From positions 1,331,585 to 1,395,584 of the forward strand of contig NZ_FXBS01000006.1 of the NCBI RefSeq assembly GCF_900178005.1: a stretch of DNA of 64,000 nt. Direction: 5' to 3'. The notes beneath the pieces are model-generated. The model did no database searches. It saw nothing but the letters and a program-made list of their open reading frames with translations, and had not been told where the DNA came from. Below, piece after piece: positions 18,895-28,178 of this stretch (within the stretch, counting starts at the first letter, position 1; each line of letters opens with the position of its first letter). Both the position numbers and the translations under genes were made by a program. Source of the DNA: Tuberibacillus sp. Marseille-P3662 (GTDB lineage: Bacteria > Bacillota > Bacilli > Bacillales > Sporolactobacillaceae).

Positions 18895-20514
18895 CTAATC
18901 ATGATGATCGTCTGAATGTTTCCGTCTGCGTTTTAACCTATCCACGATTTTTCGATAATTAATATGGATGACTTTTGGTCGATAAGAATCTTGTGCTTTA
19001 ATGTCACCTGTTGAGGCTTTCATAAATGACCACCCTAACAGGATTAATATGATTAGAAGTGGGAATCCTCCCACAATGCTAGCTGTCTGCAGAATAGACA
19101 AGCCACCAAGGTACATTAATGTCAAGGGTAAGAGCGATAAAGCAAATGCCCAGAATAAGCGATTCCATCGGATTGGATCATCGTCAACTTCCTTCTGAAC
19201 AACGGAAGCGAGAATATATGAGCTTGAATCAAACGTTGTCGCCAAGAAAATGATGGCTAATATAGTAAAAATGGATACCATTAAAAAGTTAAGGGGTAAT
19301 TGCTCAATCACACTAATAATGGCCGCCGGTGCTCCCTGTTGATTAACAACACCGATCACATCATGCACCCCGGTTAACTGCATATACAACCCGTAATTTC
19401 CGATGATACCAAAGAAAAGCAAACTTCCAATCGATCCATAAATAATGGTACCAAGAACCATTTGCCGTATCGTTCGCCCCCTGGAAATCTTCGCGACAAA
19501 TAAACCGACAAATGGGGCATAGACTAACCACCAAGCCCAATAAAAGACCGTCCAACTCTCAGGAAAACCTGTGCGTTCAAACGGTCCTAAATTATTAAAG
19601 GGTTCCGTCCATGTACTCATATGAAAAAAGTTATCTAAAATTAAGCCAATGCTATTCGTAGTTGTCTCAGTAATGAACTGTGTTGGTCCAAATATAAACA
19701 CGAATGCCAATAAAAATATAGCCAGCCAAAGGTTCACGTCGCTGAGATATTTAATCCCTTTGCGCAAACCTGTATAGGAACTTACTGCAAAAATGGTTGT
19801 ACATATTACTAAGACAACCGTTTTTAATATCATATTGATACTTATGCCCGTTAAGGAATGAATGCCTTGAGCAATCATCGGTGTCCCCAAGGCAAGGGTC
19901 GTTCCCGCACCTCCTAATAGACCGAACATAAATAGAACATCAATGATCGTTCCGACAAACGTATCTGCCAACCGGCCAATTAACGGGCGACAGGCTTCAC
20001 TGACTTTCAACACGGGTTTCTTACGAACATAATAGAAGTACGCCATCGGTAGTGATGGTAATGTATAGATAGCCCAAGCAATAGGACCCCAATGGAAAAT
20101 ACCATAGGTGGAGGCCCATGAGATCGCTTCCTCAGTCCCTGATTTAAGACCAAAAGGTGGTCCTTGATAATAAAAAGCCCATTCGATCGTCCCCCAGTAT
20201 AAAATACTTGAACCAATCCCGGCACAGAATAACATTGCTGCCCATGAAAATGTGTTAAATTCTGGTTTTTCACCTTCATCCCCTAGTTTTACCCGGCCAT
20301 TTTCACTGAACGCGACATATAGGAGAAAGAAGAAAACCCCTAAACCCACTAGTAAGTAAACAGCTCCAAAATTCCGAGAAATGAAGTCATTCGCCGCTAA
20401 GACAAAAGTTTCACCTTGTTCCGGAAAAATGATAAGCGGTATAGTCACCAACAAAAGCAATATCAGTGCTCCGATGAATGTTGGCCAGTCAATCAAACGT
20501 TTCGAATCCCCCAT
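18895..20514 (-). CDS. BCCT family transporter (betaine/carnitine/choline type)
   Basis: 539-residue 12-helix secondary transporter for quaternary ammonium compounds. Conserved BCCT segments: FCAGIGSSILYWGTIEWAFYY (helix 3), GIFHWGPIAWAIYTLP, LGGAGTTLALGTPMIAQG. The usual GMGIG signature of Na+-coupled glycine betaine carriers reads AGIGSS here, so coupling ion and substrate are uncertain. Charged cytoplasmic tail rich in K/R/D/H. Own terminator; probably monocistronic. An osmoprotectant uptake role is an inference from the family. Confidence 0.9.
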   Translation of the reverse strand: MGDSKRLIDWPTFIGALILLLLVTIPLIIFPEQGETFVLAANDFISRNFGAVYLLVGLGVFFFLLYVAFSENGRVKLGDEGEKPEFNTFSWAAMLFCAGIGSSILYWGTIEWAFYYQGPPFGLKSGTEEAISWASTYGIFHWGPIAWAIYTLPSLPMAYFYYVRKKPVLKVSEACRPLIGRLADTFVGTIIDVLFMFGLLGGAGTTLALGTPMIAQGIHSLTGISINMILKTVVLVICTTIFAVSSYTGLRKGIKYLSDVNLWLAIFLLAFVFIFGPTQFITETTTNSIGLILDNFFHMSTWTEPFNNLGPFERTGFPESWTVFYWAWWLVYAPFVGLFVAKISRGRTIRQMVLGTIIYGSIGSLLFFGIIGNYGLYMQLTGVHDVIGVVNQQGAPAAIISVIEQLPLNFLMVSIFTILAIIFLATTFDSSSYILASVVQKEVDDDPIRWNRLFWAFALSLLPLTLMYLGGLSILQTASIVGGFPLLIILILLGWSFMKASTGDIKAQDSYRPKVIHINYRKIVDRLKRRRKHSDDHHD

Positions 20515-20580
20515 ATTATCACCTTCCTGATTTGAAACTCTTTTCTTATCTTGTACATCGTTTCAGTTAATATTCTTCAT

Positions 20581-20609
20581 AAAAAAAACCACGCCATTTG
20601 CAGCGTGAT
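20581..20609 (-). terminator. Terminator after ylbC
   Basis: Seven-base-pair stem (ACCACGC / GCGTGAT, one G-T pair) followed by eight T residues on the minus strand. Confidence 0.75.
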
Positions 20610-20636
20610 TTAAAATGCTTATCTTTTTTTATAATG

Positions 20637-21680
20637 TCATTTTCGCGGTGTAAGAAAATCTTGCGTGTAAAAATTATGATAGACACCAACGCCAAGTTCG
20701 GTAAAGTCATCCTTCAAAATATTTTTCCTGTGATCCTCACTATTCATCCATCCGTGAACAACAGCCGCAGCATCAATGTAATGCGCAGCAATATTTTCTC
20801 CAGCGATTTTGTAGGGAACTTTTTGGGTTTTTAAACGGTCACCCAAATGACCTTGCCATTTGGAATCATGGGAAAAGTAGTTTTTCTGCTCCATTTCTAC
20901 GCTGTGTAAATAAGCCGCTTGAGCAGCTTTTTTGTTCCGATTCAGTTTATCCAAATCAAATCGCTGGCGAAGAATATTAGTAATATCAACAACTTGCCGG
21001 GCCCGAGCTTGATTAACAGCCTTCCATTGTTTTTGTGGAAGTTTTGGCGGTTGCTCCAATTGTCCCTTGTACACCAAAGTATAAGGCCGCTGACTCATCA
21101 GAACACTCGTTGACAAAAACCGGACACCTAATAATCGTTCATCAGAATGATTGAAATATAATTGCACCCAATGATCATTAAATTTGATAAGCGGCCGTAA
21201 CATCAAATCCTCTTCTTTAAATTCGAATTCGTATTCCTCACCTTTATAATTTAGTGACAAAGAATCGGAAAATGAAACATATTTAAGAATTTCGGATGAT
21301 GGGGCACCAATTTCAAAGGGTTTGGTATTGACCTTCTGTCCTAAAGCAAAAACCGTCACAACTTGACCATCATTCATACCAATCTGCATGTATTTTTCGC
21401 TGCCCCTACCATATATCCACCATTGATAACCATATCTGCTAGGGTCTTTCCTATCCGGCTGACCATATTTTTTGACGACCTTTTTTTCTGAGGCGCCCAT
21501 TAAATTACCGACACTGTCTTTACTAACGGTTAAAGATTTCTTGGATGGACCGGAATCATTAATTTGAGGTGATGATGGCGCTTGATTATCTTCCTCCGAA
21601 ATATCAAAAAGAAAGATTCCTATGAAAACCACTAGTGCTATAACAAAAATCAATACATTCGTTAGTCTCAGCCGTATCAC
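20637..21680 (-). CDS. ylbC: CAP-domain protein with CAP-associated N-terminal domain, YlbC
   Basis: 347 residues (B. subtilis YlbC 346). One N-terminal membrane helix (about residues 8-28), a CAP-associated domain (about 50-210) and a C-terminal CAP/SCP domain with SHDSKWQGHLGDRL, IAGENIAAHY and GWMNSEDHRKNILKDDF. Probably anchored on the outer face of the membrane. The frame extends to 21755, but that extension would cover the terminator of the preceding gene; a GTG at 21678-21680 restores the family length, though its ribosome site GGAAAGGA is unusually close. Function unknown. Confidence 0.88.
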   Translation of the reverse strand: MIRLRLTNVLIFVIALVVFIGIFLFDISEEDNQAPSSPQINDSGPSKKSLTVSKDSVGNLMGASEKKVVKKYGQPDRKDPSRYGYQWWIYGRGSEKYMQIGMNDGQVVTVFALGQKVNTKPFEIGAPSSEILKYVSFSDSLSLNYKGEEYEFEFKEEDLMLRPLIKFNDHWVQLYFNHSDERLLGVRFLSTSVLMSQRPYTLVYKGQLEQPPKLPQKQWKAVNQARARQVVDITNILRQRFDLDKLNRNKKAAQAAYLHSVEMEQKNYFSHDSKWQGHLGDRLKTQKVPYKIAGENIAAHYIDAAAVVHGWMNSEDHRKNILKDDFTELGVGVYHNFYTQDFLTPRK

Positions 21681-21724
21681 ATCCTTTCCGTCAGTTCCTA
21701 TTATTATTATATCAACGTTTCGGG

Positions 21725-21752
21725 CAAAAAAGACACCCAAAGGGTGCCTTTT
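21725..21752 (-). terminator. Terminator after LysM-CAP gene
   Basis: AAGACACCC / GGGTGCCTT stem with one mismatch, 3-base loop and T run on the minus strand; it lies upstream of the corrected ylbC start. Confidence 0.72.
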
Positions 21753-21786
21753 CACATTTTTTTAACGTTATATAAGATTTGAAGAC

Positions 21787-22419
21787 TTATTTTGTAATAA
21801 ACATTTGTGACCAATAGTGACCATAAGAACCACCTTTAGCATAACCAACACCAATTTGTGTATATTTGCTGCTTAAAATGTTTTTACGGTGACCCTTACT
21901 TTTCATCCAGGCATCAACAACGGCTTGCGGAGTCGATTGACCGGCTGCAATATTTTCACCTGCTGCTGTAAAGCTGATATTGAAGTCACGCATCATTTGG
22001 AACGGCGAACCATAAGTCGGCGACTTATGTTCAAAATAGTTGTTGTCCCTCATATCACGGGCTTTATAACGAGCGACCCGGGATACTTGCCAGTTGGCCT
22101 TCAGTGGCTCTAATCCTTGCTTTTGTCGCTCTTGATTAGTGAGTTCAATGACACGCTTCTCGAATTTTTTAATAGAAGGAATTTTAGGTATGTTGACTTG
22201 ATTTCCCGGATAGATCAAATCAGGGTTAGCAATCTCTGGGTTAGCATTAATCAATTCTTTTAAACCTACATGATAACGTTGAGAAATTTTCCATAACGTA
22301 TCTCCTCGTTGAATAGTGTAAGTTTGTTGAGACTCGGCACTAGCCTTTTGTAAAGAGAAGCCAGTTAATAAACTAACCATTAGAGCGACGACAAATGTTA
22401 GGCTTAATATTTTTTTCAT
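21787..22419 (-). CDS. Secreted LysM plus CAP domain protein (YkwD/SafA-like)
   Basis: 210 residues: signal peptide (1-28, ending ASA-ES), one LysM peptidoglycan-binding repeat (about 33-77, YTIQRGDTLWKISQRY) and a CAP/SCP domain (about 88-208) with YFEHKSPTYGSPFQMM, AAGENIAAGQ and KGHRKNILSSKYTQIGVG. It resembles B. subtilis YkwD and spore-coat-type LysM-CAP proteins; a wall-bound role is inferred from the domains. It lies directly upstream of ylbC, which has the same C-terminal domain but no LysM. Confidence 0.9.
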   Translation of the reverse strand: MKKILSLTFVVALMVSLLTGFSLQKASAESQQTYTIQRGDTLWKISQRYHVGLKELINANPEIANPDLIYPGNQVNIPKIPSIKKFEKRVIELTNQERQKQGLEPLKANWQVSRVARYKARDMRDNNYFEHKSPTYGSPFQMMRDFNISFTAAGENIAAGQSTPQAVVDAWMKSKGHRKNILSSKYTQIGVGYAKGGSYGHYWSQMFITK

Positions 22420-22589
22420 AGAGAAACCTCCTTTTTACTAACTTCTAGTCTGACCCATTTTCTGCAAAACATTCTTCTAGAGCAGTAAAAAAATTGATAT
22501 ATAAAGGACAAAGGTCCCACATTGCAATTCCGCGTCGTTCGTAATATGATAAATAGGACAGAATGTTTGACTGTAAGGAGGCATAACTG

Positions 22590-22961
22590 ATGAAATTTCA
22601 TGATACTGGCATAGAAAATACTGTGCTGCCTTTCCCAGCTTTGGAACATATCATGGAGCAAGCCAACATCACACGCGGCGGTCAATGGGATTGGGAACGG
22701 GCTACATACGATTTCAAATTTGAGAACCATCATGACGGTAGTATTTATTACCTTAGAATCCCTGCCCTTGCCGTCGAGGGTGAATTCGAAAAACCTAGCG
22801 CTGTGGCTAAGTTAGGGATCCCTTATGTCGGTCACCACTATTACCCACATGGTGTTGAATATGATGAAGATTTCCCTGAACATGTGGTTACAACCTGCCA
22901 AGAAAGGCTCGCACATGTAAAAGCATTGATTGATGATTATCAAACGCACGCTGAAGAATAA
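22590..22961 (+). CDS. ylbA: YugN-like family protein (YlbA position)
   Basis: 123-residue YugN-like protein, function unknown. Typical features are the aromatic/acidic segment GGQWDWERATYDFKFE and YLRIPALAVEGEFE. The position beside the cta genes and ylbC corresponds to B. subtilis ylbA, itself a YugN paralogue, but ylbB (CBS protein) is absent. Monocistronic, ending at a bidirectional terminator. Confidence 0.83.
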   Translation: MKFHDTGIENTVLPFPALEHIMEQANITRGGQWDWERATYDFKFENHHDGSIYYLRIPALAVEGEFEKPSAVAKLGIPYVGHHYYPHGVEYDEDFPEHVVTTCQERLAHVKALIDDYQTHAEE

Positions 22962-22965
22962 TGAA

Positions 22966-22994
22966 AAGGGCTGCCCACAACCGGACAGCCCTTC
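22966..22994. terminator. Bidirectional terminator, ylbA / GNAT gene
   Basis: AAGGGCTG-CC / GG-CAGCCCTT stem with one mismatch and a 6-base loop between two convergent genes. Confidence 0.8.
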
Positions 22995-22996
22995 TT

Positions 22997-23500
22997 CTAT
23001 TCTAAAATTTTCCCCATATAGAATTCATCAACATATTCATCATTCATTAAAATCGCTTTCTTTCGCATGCCCTCAATTTTATAACCCATCTTATCATATA
23101 GTCCGAGAGCACGCCGATTATGCCCCATAACGGTCAATTCAAGCCGGGTTATCCCTCTGTCTTGGGCCCACTCTTCCCCAGCTTCCAGCAGTTTCGAACC
23201 AATCCCTTGCCCGGAATGCGCTTGTAAAACCCCAACAACAATTGAAGCGCGGTGTCTGATCCTATTCAATTGATTACCCATAACCACCGCAAAACCAATA
23301 AGTTGACCCTCGCTATCCTCAGCCGTTAATGCCGTTGTATGTTCTTGATTCATTAAGTTTTCAATTTTCTTTTGTTGGTCTTGAACCGTCATTTGCCGTT
23401 CTTCCGGCTCATATAGCATGAATGTTGTTTCTTGATCTAATGCTAACTCTAATTTTAAAAAGCGATCAGCATCATCAACTGTCATTTCACGAATAACCAC
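22997..23500 (-). CDS. GNAT family N-acetyltransferase
   Basis: 167-residue acetyltransferase with the acetyl-CoA loop HSGQGIGSKLLE and the C-terminal NRRALGLYDKMGYKIEG typical of RimI/PhnO-like GNATs. The start is a GTG seven bases after GGAGGTG, eight codons inside the longest frame. Substrate unknown. It sits between ylbA and the oxidase genes, where B. subtilis has none. Confidence 0.85.
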   Translation of the reverse strand: MVIREMTVDDADRFLKLELALDQETTFMLYEPEERQMTVQDQQKKIENLMNQEHTTALTAEDSEGQLIGFAVVMGNQLNRIRHRASIVVGVLQAHSGQGIGSKLLEAGEEWAQDRGITRLELTVMGHNRRALGLYDKMGYKIEGMRKKAILMNDEYVDEFYMGKILE

Positions 23501-23595
23501 TAGAGCACCTCCAACACCGATCAATATAAAGCATTTCTATTATCTTCTTTAACCATCTATATTCAATATCAAGGGTTTAATTCCCTTTTATAAAA

Positions 23596-23624
23596 TAAAA
23601 AACGCCCGGGAGAAACCCGGGGTT
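23596..23624 (-). terminator. Terminator after the DUF420 gene
   Basis: AAC-CCCGGG / CCCGGG-GTT stem (one mismatch) followed by six T residues on the minus strand. Confidence 0.85.
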
Positions 23625-24085
23625 TACAAGCCAAATATTGCTTTAATTAAACCGCTATCCGCCTCATTTGGCCAGATAATAAATAACATAAGATAAACAA
23701 TTGGCCCAGAAATCGCTGTTATGAACCAAATAATAGCCGTATACGGACCAACTTTACGATGGGCTACGAATTTCTGCTTATAACCGAGATATAGACTAAT
23801 AAGACCAAAAATCGCTCCTAGCGTTGCAAACACAATATGAATGATTAAAAAGATGTGATAAGATAATGCCAAAGATTCAGGGCCATTAAACGGCACATTA
23901 CCTATAAACGTCGTCCGGCTCATATAAATCACAAAGAAAGCTAAAGCAAAAATTGACGCAGTGACCATTAACTTCTGATGCTTAGTTTCATCACCTTGCC
24001 TGATAGCACGCCAACCAAGTGCTATTAAGATGCCACATATAACAATAAACGTTGTCGATATCGTTGCTAATATAAAGCTAAGCAT
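23624..24085 (-). CDS. ctaM: DUF420 membrane protein, CtaM/YozB-like oxidase assembly factor
   Basis: About 153 residues, five predicted membrane helices, with the DUF420 signature residues in KHQKLMVTASIFALAFFVIYMSR and HIVFATLGAIFGL plus conserved histidines (KHQK, YHIF, IHIV, AHRKVG). Staphylococcal CtaM of this family is needed for maturation of the aa3 oxidase; B. subtilis YozB is the homologue. Here it takes the position after ctaF where B. subtilis has ctaG. Start may be TTG (24089-24091) or, as chosen, ATG ten bases after GAGG. Its own hairpin and the one after ctaF suggest regulated transcription separately from the oxidase. Confidence 0.83.
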   Translation of the reverse strand: MLSFILATISTTFIVICGILIALGWRAIRQGDETKHQKLMVTASIFALAFFVIYMSRTTFIGNVPFNGPESLALSYHIFLIIHIVFATLGAIFGLISLYLGYKQKFVAHRKVGPYTAIIWFITAISGPIVYLMLFIIWPNEADSGLIKAIFGL

Positions 24086-24171
24086 GATCAAACATCCTCA
24101 CTATGTATGAATTACATTTAGAATAACAACAATGCACCCTGCTGACCATCCAAAAAAATTTCGATTTATTG

Positions 24172-24201
24172 ACAAAACCCCCAACTAAGCTGTTGGGGGT
24201 T
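24172..24201 (-). terminator. Terminator after ctaF
   Basis: Perfect 10-bp stem AACCCCCAAC / GTTGGGGGTT with a 6-base loop and a short T tract on the minus strand. Confidence 0.85.
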
Positions 24202-24207
24202 CATCAA

Positions 24208-24540
24208 TTAAATCCAAGAAATGGCACTTAATGATAAAACGGTAATAAACGCTACGCCTACACCCGAATAAATCATAAACGCCGGATAACCGTGGTCTTC
24301 ATCCTTCATGTGCATGAAATAATACAATTGGAACATGAACTGAATGACTGCCAAAACAACAATAAGGAACATGATGATCGCTGCATTCTTAATTACTTCT
24401 TGCTCATATAAGTATACGGCCGTAAAGGAAATAATCGTCAGCGCCAACATCATGGCAAAAGATACGAGATAATACCGCATCTCACGTTTTTGTTTTTGCT
24501 TCTCCATATACGCTACTGTATTCAAATCTTTTGTTGTCAT
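24208..24540 (-). CDS. ctaF: Cytochrome c oxidase subunit IV
   Basis: Small subunit of the caa3 oxidase: 110 residues, three membrane helices, with the family motif AVIQFMFQLYYFMHMKDED. Starts 3 bp after ctaE with GGAGGG. Last gene of the ctaB-C-D-E-F run. Confidence 0.95.
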   Translation of the reverse strand: MTTKDLNTVAYMEKQKQKREMRYYLVSFAMMLALTIISFTAVYLYEQEVIKNAAIIMFLIVVLAVIQFMFQLYYFMHMKDEDHGYPAFMIYSGVGVAFITVLSLSAISWI

Positions 24541-24543
24541 AGG

Positions 24544-25164
24544 TTACCCTCCTAAAATACCGAAAAGATAAACGACTGTGAATATGAACAACCAGACAAC
24601 ATCAATAAAGTGCCAATATAAGGCGGAAATATAATACTTTGGCGCCGTAACAGACGTCAATCCCTTCTTATAGGATTGGATGATGAGTGTCGTAATCCAC
24701 AATACCCCAAAAGTAACGTGGGCGCCGTGGGTGCCGACTAAAGTGAAAAAGGCGGATGAGAAGGCGCTAGTTGTATAACCAAGACCCTCATGAACATAGT
24801 TCTGAAATTCGTAAATTTCCAAGCCAAGGAACGCAAGACCAAGCAGAACAGTAATCCAAAGCCACAATTGCACCTTACGTATATTATTTTCTCTAATCCC
24901 AACAACAGCAAAAACACTGGTCAAACTACTAACCAACAATATAATAGTTGCGGCAAACGTCATCCAGATATCGAACAATTCTGGTGCGCCAGGGCCTTGA
25001 GCTACTTGATTGTTCAGCGTTAAGTATGTTCCAAACAGCGTACCAAATAAGACGGTTTCACCACCGAGAAAAAACCAAAAGCCAAGAAACTTATTTTTCC
25101 CTTCTAATGTCGCTTTTTCGGGATGAGCTGGCAGCGTTTGTTCAGCGTGATCCATTTGACTCAT
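24544..25164 (-). CDS. ctaE: Cytochrome c oxidase subunit III
   Basis: 206 residues with five membrane helices (the Bacillus form of COX3); GTYLTL, LYWHFIDVVWLFIFTVVYLFG and GTHGAHVTFGV are conserved. The ATG one base after the ctaD stop is chosen because GGAGG is correctly spaced for it; an ATG three codons earlier overlaps both the ribosome site and ctaD. Confidence 0.96.
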   Translation of the reverse strand: MSQMDHAEQTLPAHPEKATLEGKNKFLGFWFFLGGETVLFGTLFGTYLTLNNQVAQGPGAPELFDIWMTFAATIILLVSSLTSVFAVVGIRENNIRKVQLWLWITVLLGLAFLGLEIYEFQNYVHEGLGYTTSAFSSAFFTLVGTHGAHVTFGVLWITTLIIQSYKKGLTSVTAPKYYISALYWHFIDVVWLFIFTVVYLFGILGG

Positions 25165-25165
25165 A

Positions 25166-27073
25166 TTACTCATCCCTCCTTATCTTTTCAGTTTCAATGA
25201 TTTCTTCCTTATGAATGTGGAAGCCAGCATCATCCTTAACAGATCTTGCAAGCATACACGAGAAGAAACCAACAACACCGACAATAGCAATGATAATTCC
25301 TGTCATATCGACCGTATCACCCGTCGTGTCCGCAATAATAAAACCAATACTGACAACGGTCAAAGCCAATGACATTAAGAACGGTATCATGGTTGGTGAC
25401 GGCATATGTACATCACCTAGTGGTTCAGCGGGGGTTACTTTCTTATTCCCTTCCATCTTTTCTTTCCAGAAAGTATCAAGACTTTTGGCCATCGGTGTTT
25501 GTGCAAAATTATACTCAGGCGGCGGTGATGGTATCGACCATTCCAGTGTCCGTCCAAGCCCCCAGGCGTCACCCTGAGCTTTCTTACCATTTGCAGCTGT
25601 TTTAACAATATTAATCAACAGTACAATAACCCCTATACCCATCAAAGCGGCACCAATGGAACTGAGCAGATTTCCAGTTGCTAAGTGCTCACCTTCTAAG
25701 TAGGTAAAATAACGACGCGGCATTCCCATTAACCCTAAAAAGTGTTGCGGAAAGAAAGTTAAGTGAAAGCCAATGAAAAACGTCCAGAATGTTATCTGAC
25801 CGAGTGTTTCACTCAAAAATTTACCGAACATTTTCGGCCACCAATAGAATAACCCGGCAAAAATACCTAGAATGACACCACCGACAATAACGTAGTGAAA
25901 GTGGGCAACAACGAAATAGCTGTCGTGATACTGGAAGTCAGCAGCTGGTACTGACAACATAACACCTGTCACACCACCCATAACGAACGTCGGGATAAAA
26001 CTAATGGCAAAAAGACTGGCTGTTGTGAAGTGAATTTGTCCACCCCACATTGTAAAGATCCAGTTGAAAATTTTGATTCCCGTTGGTACAGCAATGGCCA
26101 TTGTCGCAATCGCAAAGATCACGTTAGCAACCGGACCTAGGCCAACAGTGAACATATGGTGGACCCACACCATGAAAGCAAGGAAACCAATTAAGACGGT
26201 GGCAAACACCATGGAGGCGTAGCCAAATAACCGCTTCTTAGAGAACGCACTTATCACTTCTGAAATCGCCCCAAAAGAAGGCAAGATTAAGATGTAAACT
26301 TCAGGATGTCCAAATATCCAGAATATATGCTCATAGATGACTGGATTGCCACCCGCTGCTGTATTAAAAAAGTTACCTGAGAAGATCTTGTCAAAGAACA
26401 ACAAGAATATGCCAACCGTTAATGCCGGAAAGGCAAAAATAATCAATACAGACGTCACTAATGTCGTCCATATAAACAACGGCAAGCGCATAAATGTCAT
26501 ACCAGGTGCGCGCATATTGATAATGGTCACTAAAAAGTTAATACCACCCATTAGAGTACCAGCACCAGCCACCTGTAAACCAAGAATATAGAAATTCATA
26601 CCGCTTCCAAGGTAGCCCGATGATAGCGGAGCATAAGCTGTCCAACCACCAGCAGGGGCACCGCCAAAAAACCAACTGGCATTCAAAATCAAACCACCTA
26701 AGAAAAACAGCCAGAAACCTAATGAATTTAAAAATGGAAAGGCAACGTCACGAGCCCCTATATGAAGTGGAACAACCGCATTCCATAAAGCAAAGATAAA
26801 CGGCATCGCCGCAAAGAAAATCATTGTCGTTCCGTGCATTGTTAACACTTGATTATATTCAGAACCCGTGAGAAAACCCATTTCAGGCTGAATAAGTTGT
26901 ATACGAATGAGTAAAGCTTCAATTCCTCCGGCAAGGAAGAATAATCCACCGCCAAACAAATATAAAATTGCAATCTTCTTATGATCAACAGTTGTTAACC
27001 ATTCCAAAAGCCATGAACCAAAACCTTGGTTCTGTTTTGGTACAGAAGACAAACTCTGTGCATTTTCAGACAC
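25166..27073 (-). CDS. ctaD: Cytochrome c oxidase subunit I
   Basis: Catalytic subunit holding haem a and the haem a3-CuB centre. 635 residues (B. subtilis 622). Ligand regions visible: LTMHGTTMIFF (haem a His), FWIFGHPEVYILILP with the His-Glu-Val-Tyr cross-link site, WVHHMFTVG (CuB histidines) and SYFVVAHFHYVIVGG (haem histidines). GTG start after GGGAGG. The pattern HPEVY identifies the A-type proton channel oxidase. Operon ctaB-C-D-E-F on the minus strand. Confidence 0.98.
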   Translation of the reverse strand: MSENAQSLSSVPKQNQGFGSWLLEWLTTVDHKKIAILYLFGGGLFFLAGGIEALLIRIQLIQPEMGFLTGSEYNQVLTMHGTTMIFFAAMPFIFALWNAVVPLHIGARDVAFPFLNSLGFWLFFLGGLILNASWFFGGAPAGGWTAYAPLSSGYLGSGMNFYILGLQVAGAGTLMGGINFLVTIINMRAPGMTFMRLPLFIWTTLVTSVLIIFAFPALTVGIFLLFFDKIFSGNFFNTAAGGNPVIYEHIFWIFGHPEVYILILPSFGAISEVISAFSKKRLFGYASMVFATVLIGFLAFMVWVHHMFTVGLGPVANVIFAIATMAIAVPTGIKIFNWIFTMWGGQIHFTTASLFAISFIPTFVMGGVTGVMLSVPAADFQYHDSYFVVAHFHYVIVGGVILGIFAGLFYWWPKMFGKFLSETLGQITFWTFFIGFHLTFFPQHFLGLMGMPRRYFTYLEGEHLATGNLLSSIGAALMGIGVIVLLINIVKTAANGKKAQGDAWGLGRTLEWSIPSPPPEYNFAQTPMAKSLDTFWKEKMEGNKKVTPAEPLGDVHMPSPTMIPFLMSLALTVVSIGFIIADTTGDTVDMTGIIIAIVGVVGFFSCMLARSVKDDAGFHIHKEEIIETEKIRRDE

Positions 27074-27098
27074 GATGTCAACCTCCCTTATCAGTTAT

Positions 27099-28133
27099 TT
27101 AGTCGTCAACAGATAATGTAGATAAATACTCAGCAATCGCATTAATTTGATCATTCGATAGTTTGTCTTTAAATGCAATCATGCTTGTTCCCTGTTTTAG
27201 ATTATCAGGATCTTTAATCCACTTTTTCAAGGCATCTTTGTTATTATTTTTAGCAACGCCTGCGAGGTTTTCCCGATCAGCGAAGTTCGTTAAGTTCGGT
27301 CCTGTCATGCCCTTTTTATTAGTATCTGTTGCATGACAAGCTACGCAATTTTTCTTAAATAACTTTTGGCCTTTTTGTGCTACGGCTTGATCAGGTTTTT
27401 CCGCACCGTTTTTCATATCCTTAATCCATTGGTCAAAATCGTCTTGCTCCATGACCTTAACATTAAAATACATTAGTGCGTGAGACTGACCACACAGTTC
27501 AGCACAACGACCTTTAAAAGTCCCCAATTCATCGAAAGTCAACCACATTTCATTCGTTAAACCAGGGTTAACGTCTTGCTTGCCACCAAAAGCTGGAAGC
27601 CAAAATGAGTGAACCACATCATTGGATGTCAATTCAAACACAACTTTTTTATCTTTTGGTACATATAGATCTTGTGCTGTCGTGACTTTCTTATCTGGAT
27701 AAGTAAACTCCCACCAATATTGATTAGCTGTCACTTTAACCTTAAGGACATCATCTTTCTTACTATCATTATTGGTATCGGACAAAGCAAACGTTTGTTG
27801 AATCGTTGGCACAGCTAAAATGGCCAAAAGAACAATTGGAATGATCGTCCAAAGGAGTTCTAGTTTGGTATTCCCCTCAACTTGTTTTGGAATATGTTCT
27901 TCTTGTCCAGACCGTTTGCGGTAGCGAATCAATGCATATGTAAATAAAAATCCAACAACTAGAACGACCACAACCATGATCGCTATACTGATCAGCATGA
28001 GATTTGCTTGACGTTCTGCGACTTCCCCTAATGGGTCCAACGCAGAAACACCCTGCTTACCACAACCGGACAACACCAAAGCAAGCGCTGTTATAGGAAG
28101 CCAGCGCCATAAATGCTGCCATCTTTTAAGCAT
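27099..28133 (-). CDS. ctaC: Cytochrome c oxidase subunit II with fused cytochrome c (caa3 type)
   Basis: 344 residues: lipoprotein signal peptide with lipobox LSGC (lipidated C24), two membrane helices, cupredoxin domain with the CuA site (CAELCGQSHALM and an upstream H in VVHSFWLPAFG), and a C-terminal cytochrome c domain with the haem motif CVACH and a distal Met (TSMIAFKDK). Fusion of cytochrome c marks a caa3 cytochrome c oxidase rather than a quinol oxidase. The preceding hairpin at 28179-28225 lies between ctaB and ctaC. Confidence 0.97.
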   Translation of the reverse strand: MLKRWQHLWRWLPITALALVLSGCGKQGVSALDPLGEVAERQANLMLISIAIMVVVVLVVGFLFTYALIRYRKRSGQEEHIPKQVEGNTKLELLWTIIPIVLLAILAVPTIQQTFALSDTNNDSKKDDVLKVKVTANQYWWEFTYPDKKVTTAQDLYVPKDKKVVFELTSNDVVHSFWLPAFGGKQDVNPGLTNEMWLTFDELGTFKGRCAELCGQSHALMYFNVKVMEQDDFDQWIKDMKNGAEKPDQAVAQKGQKLFKKNCVACHATDTNKKGMTGPNLTNFADRENLAGVAKNNNKDALKKWIKDPDNLKQGTSMIAFKDKLSNDQINAIAEYLSTLSVDD

Positions 28134-28178
28134 ATGTTCGACCTCTCTTTCTCTAAATTATGACTAAATATATTAACT

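Noticed and set aside
20637..21755. Longer 372-residue ylbC start
   Set aside because: The extra 25 codons would overlap the terminator of the LysM-CAP gene and have no homology; the 347-residue form equals the known length.
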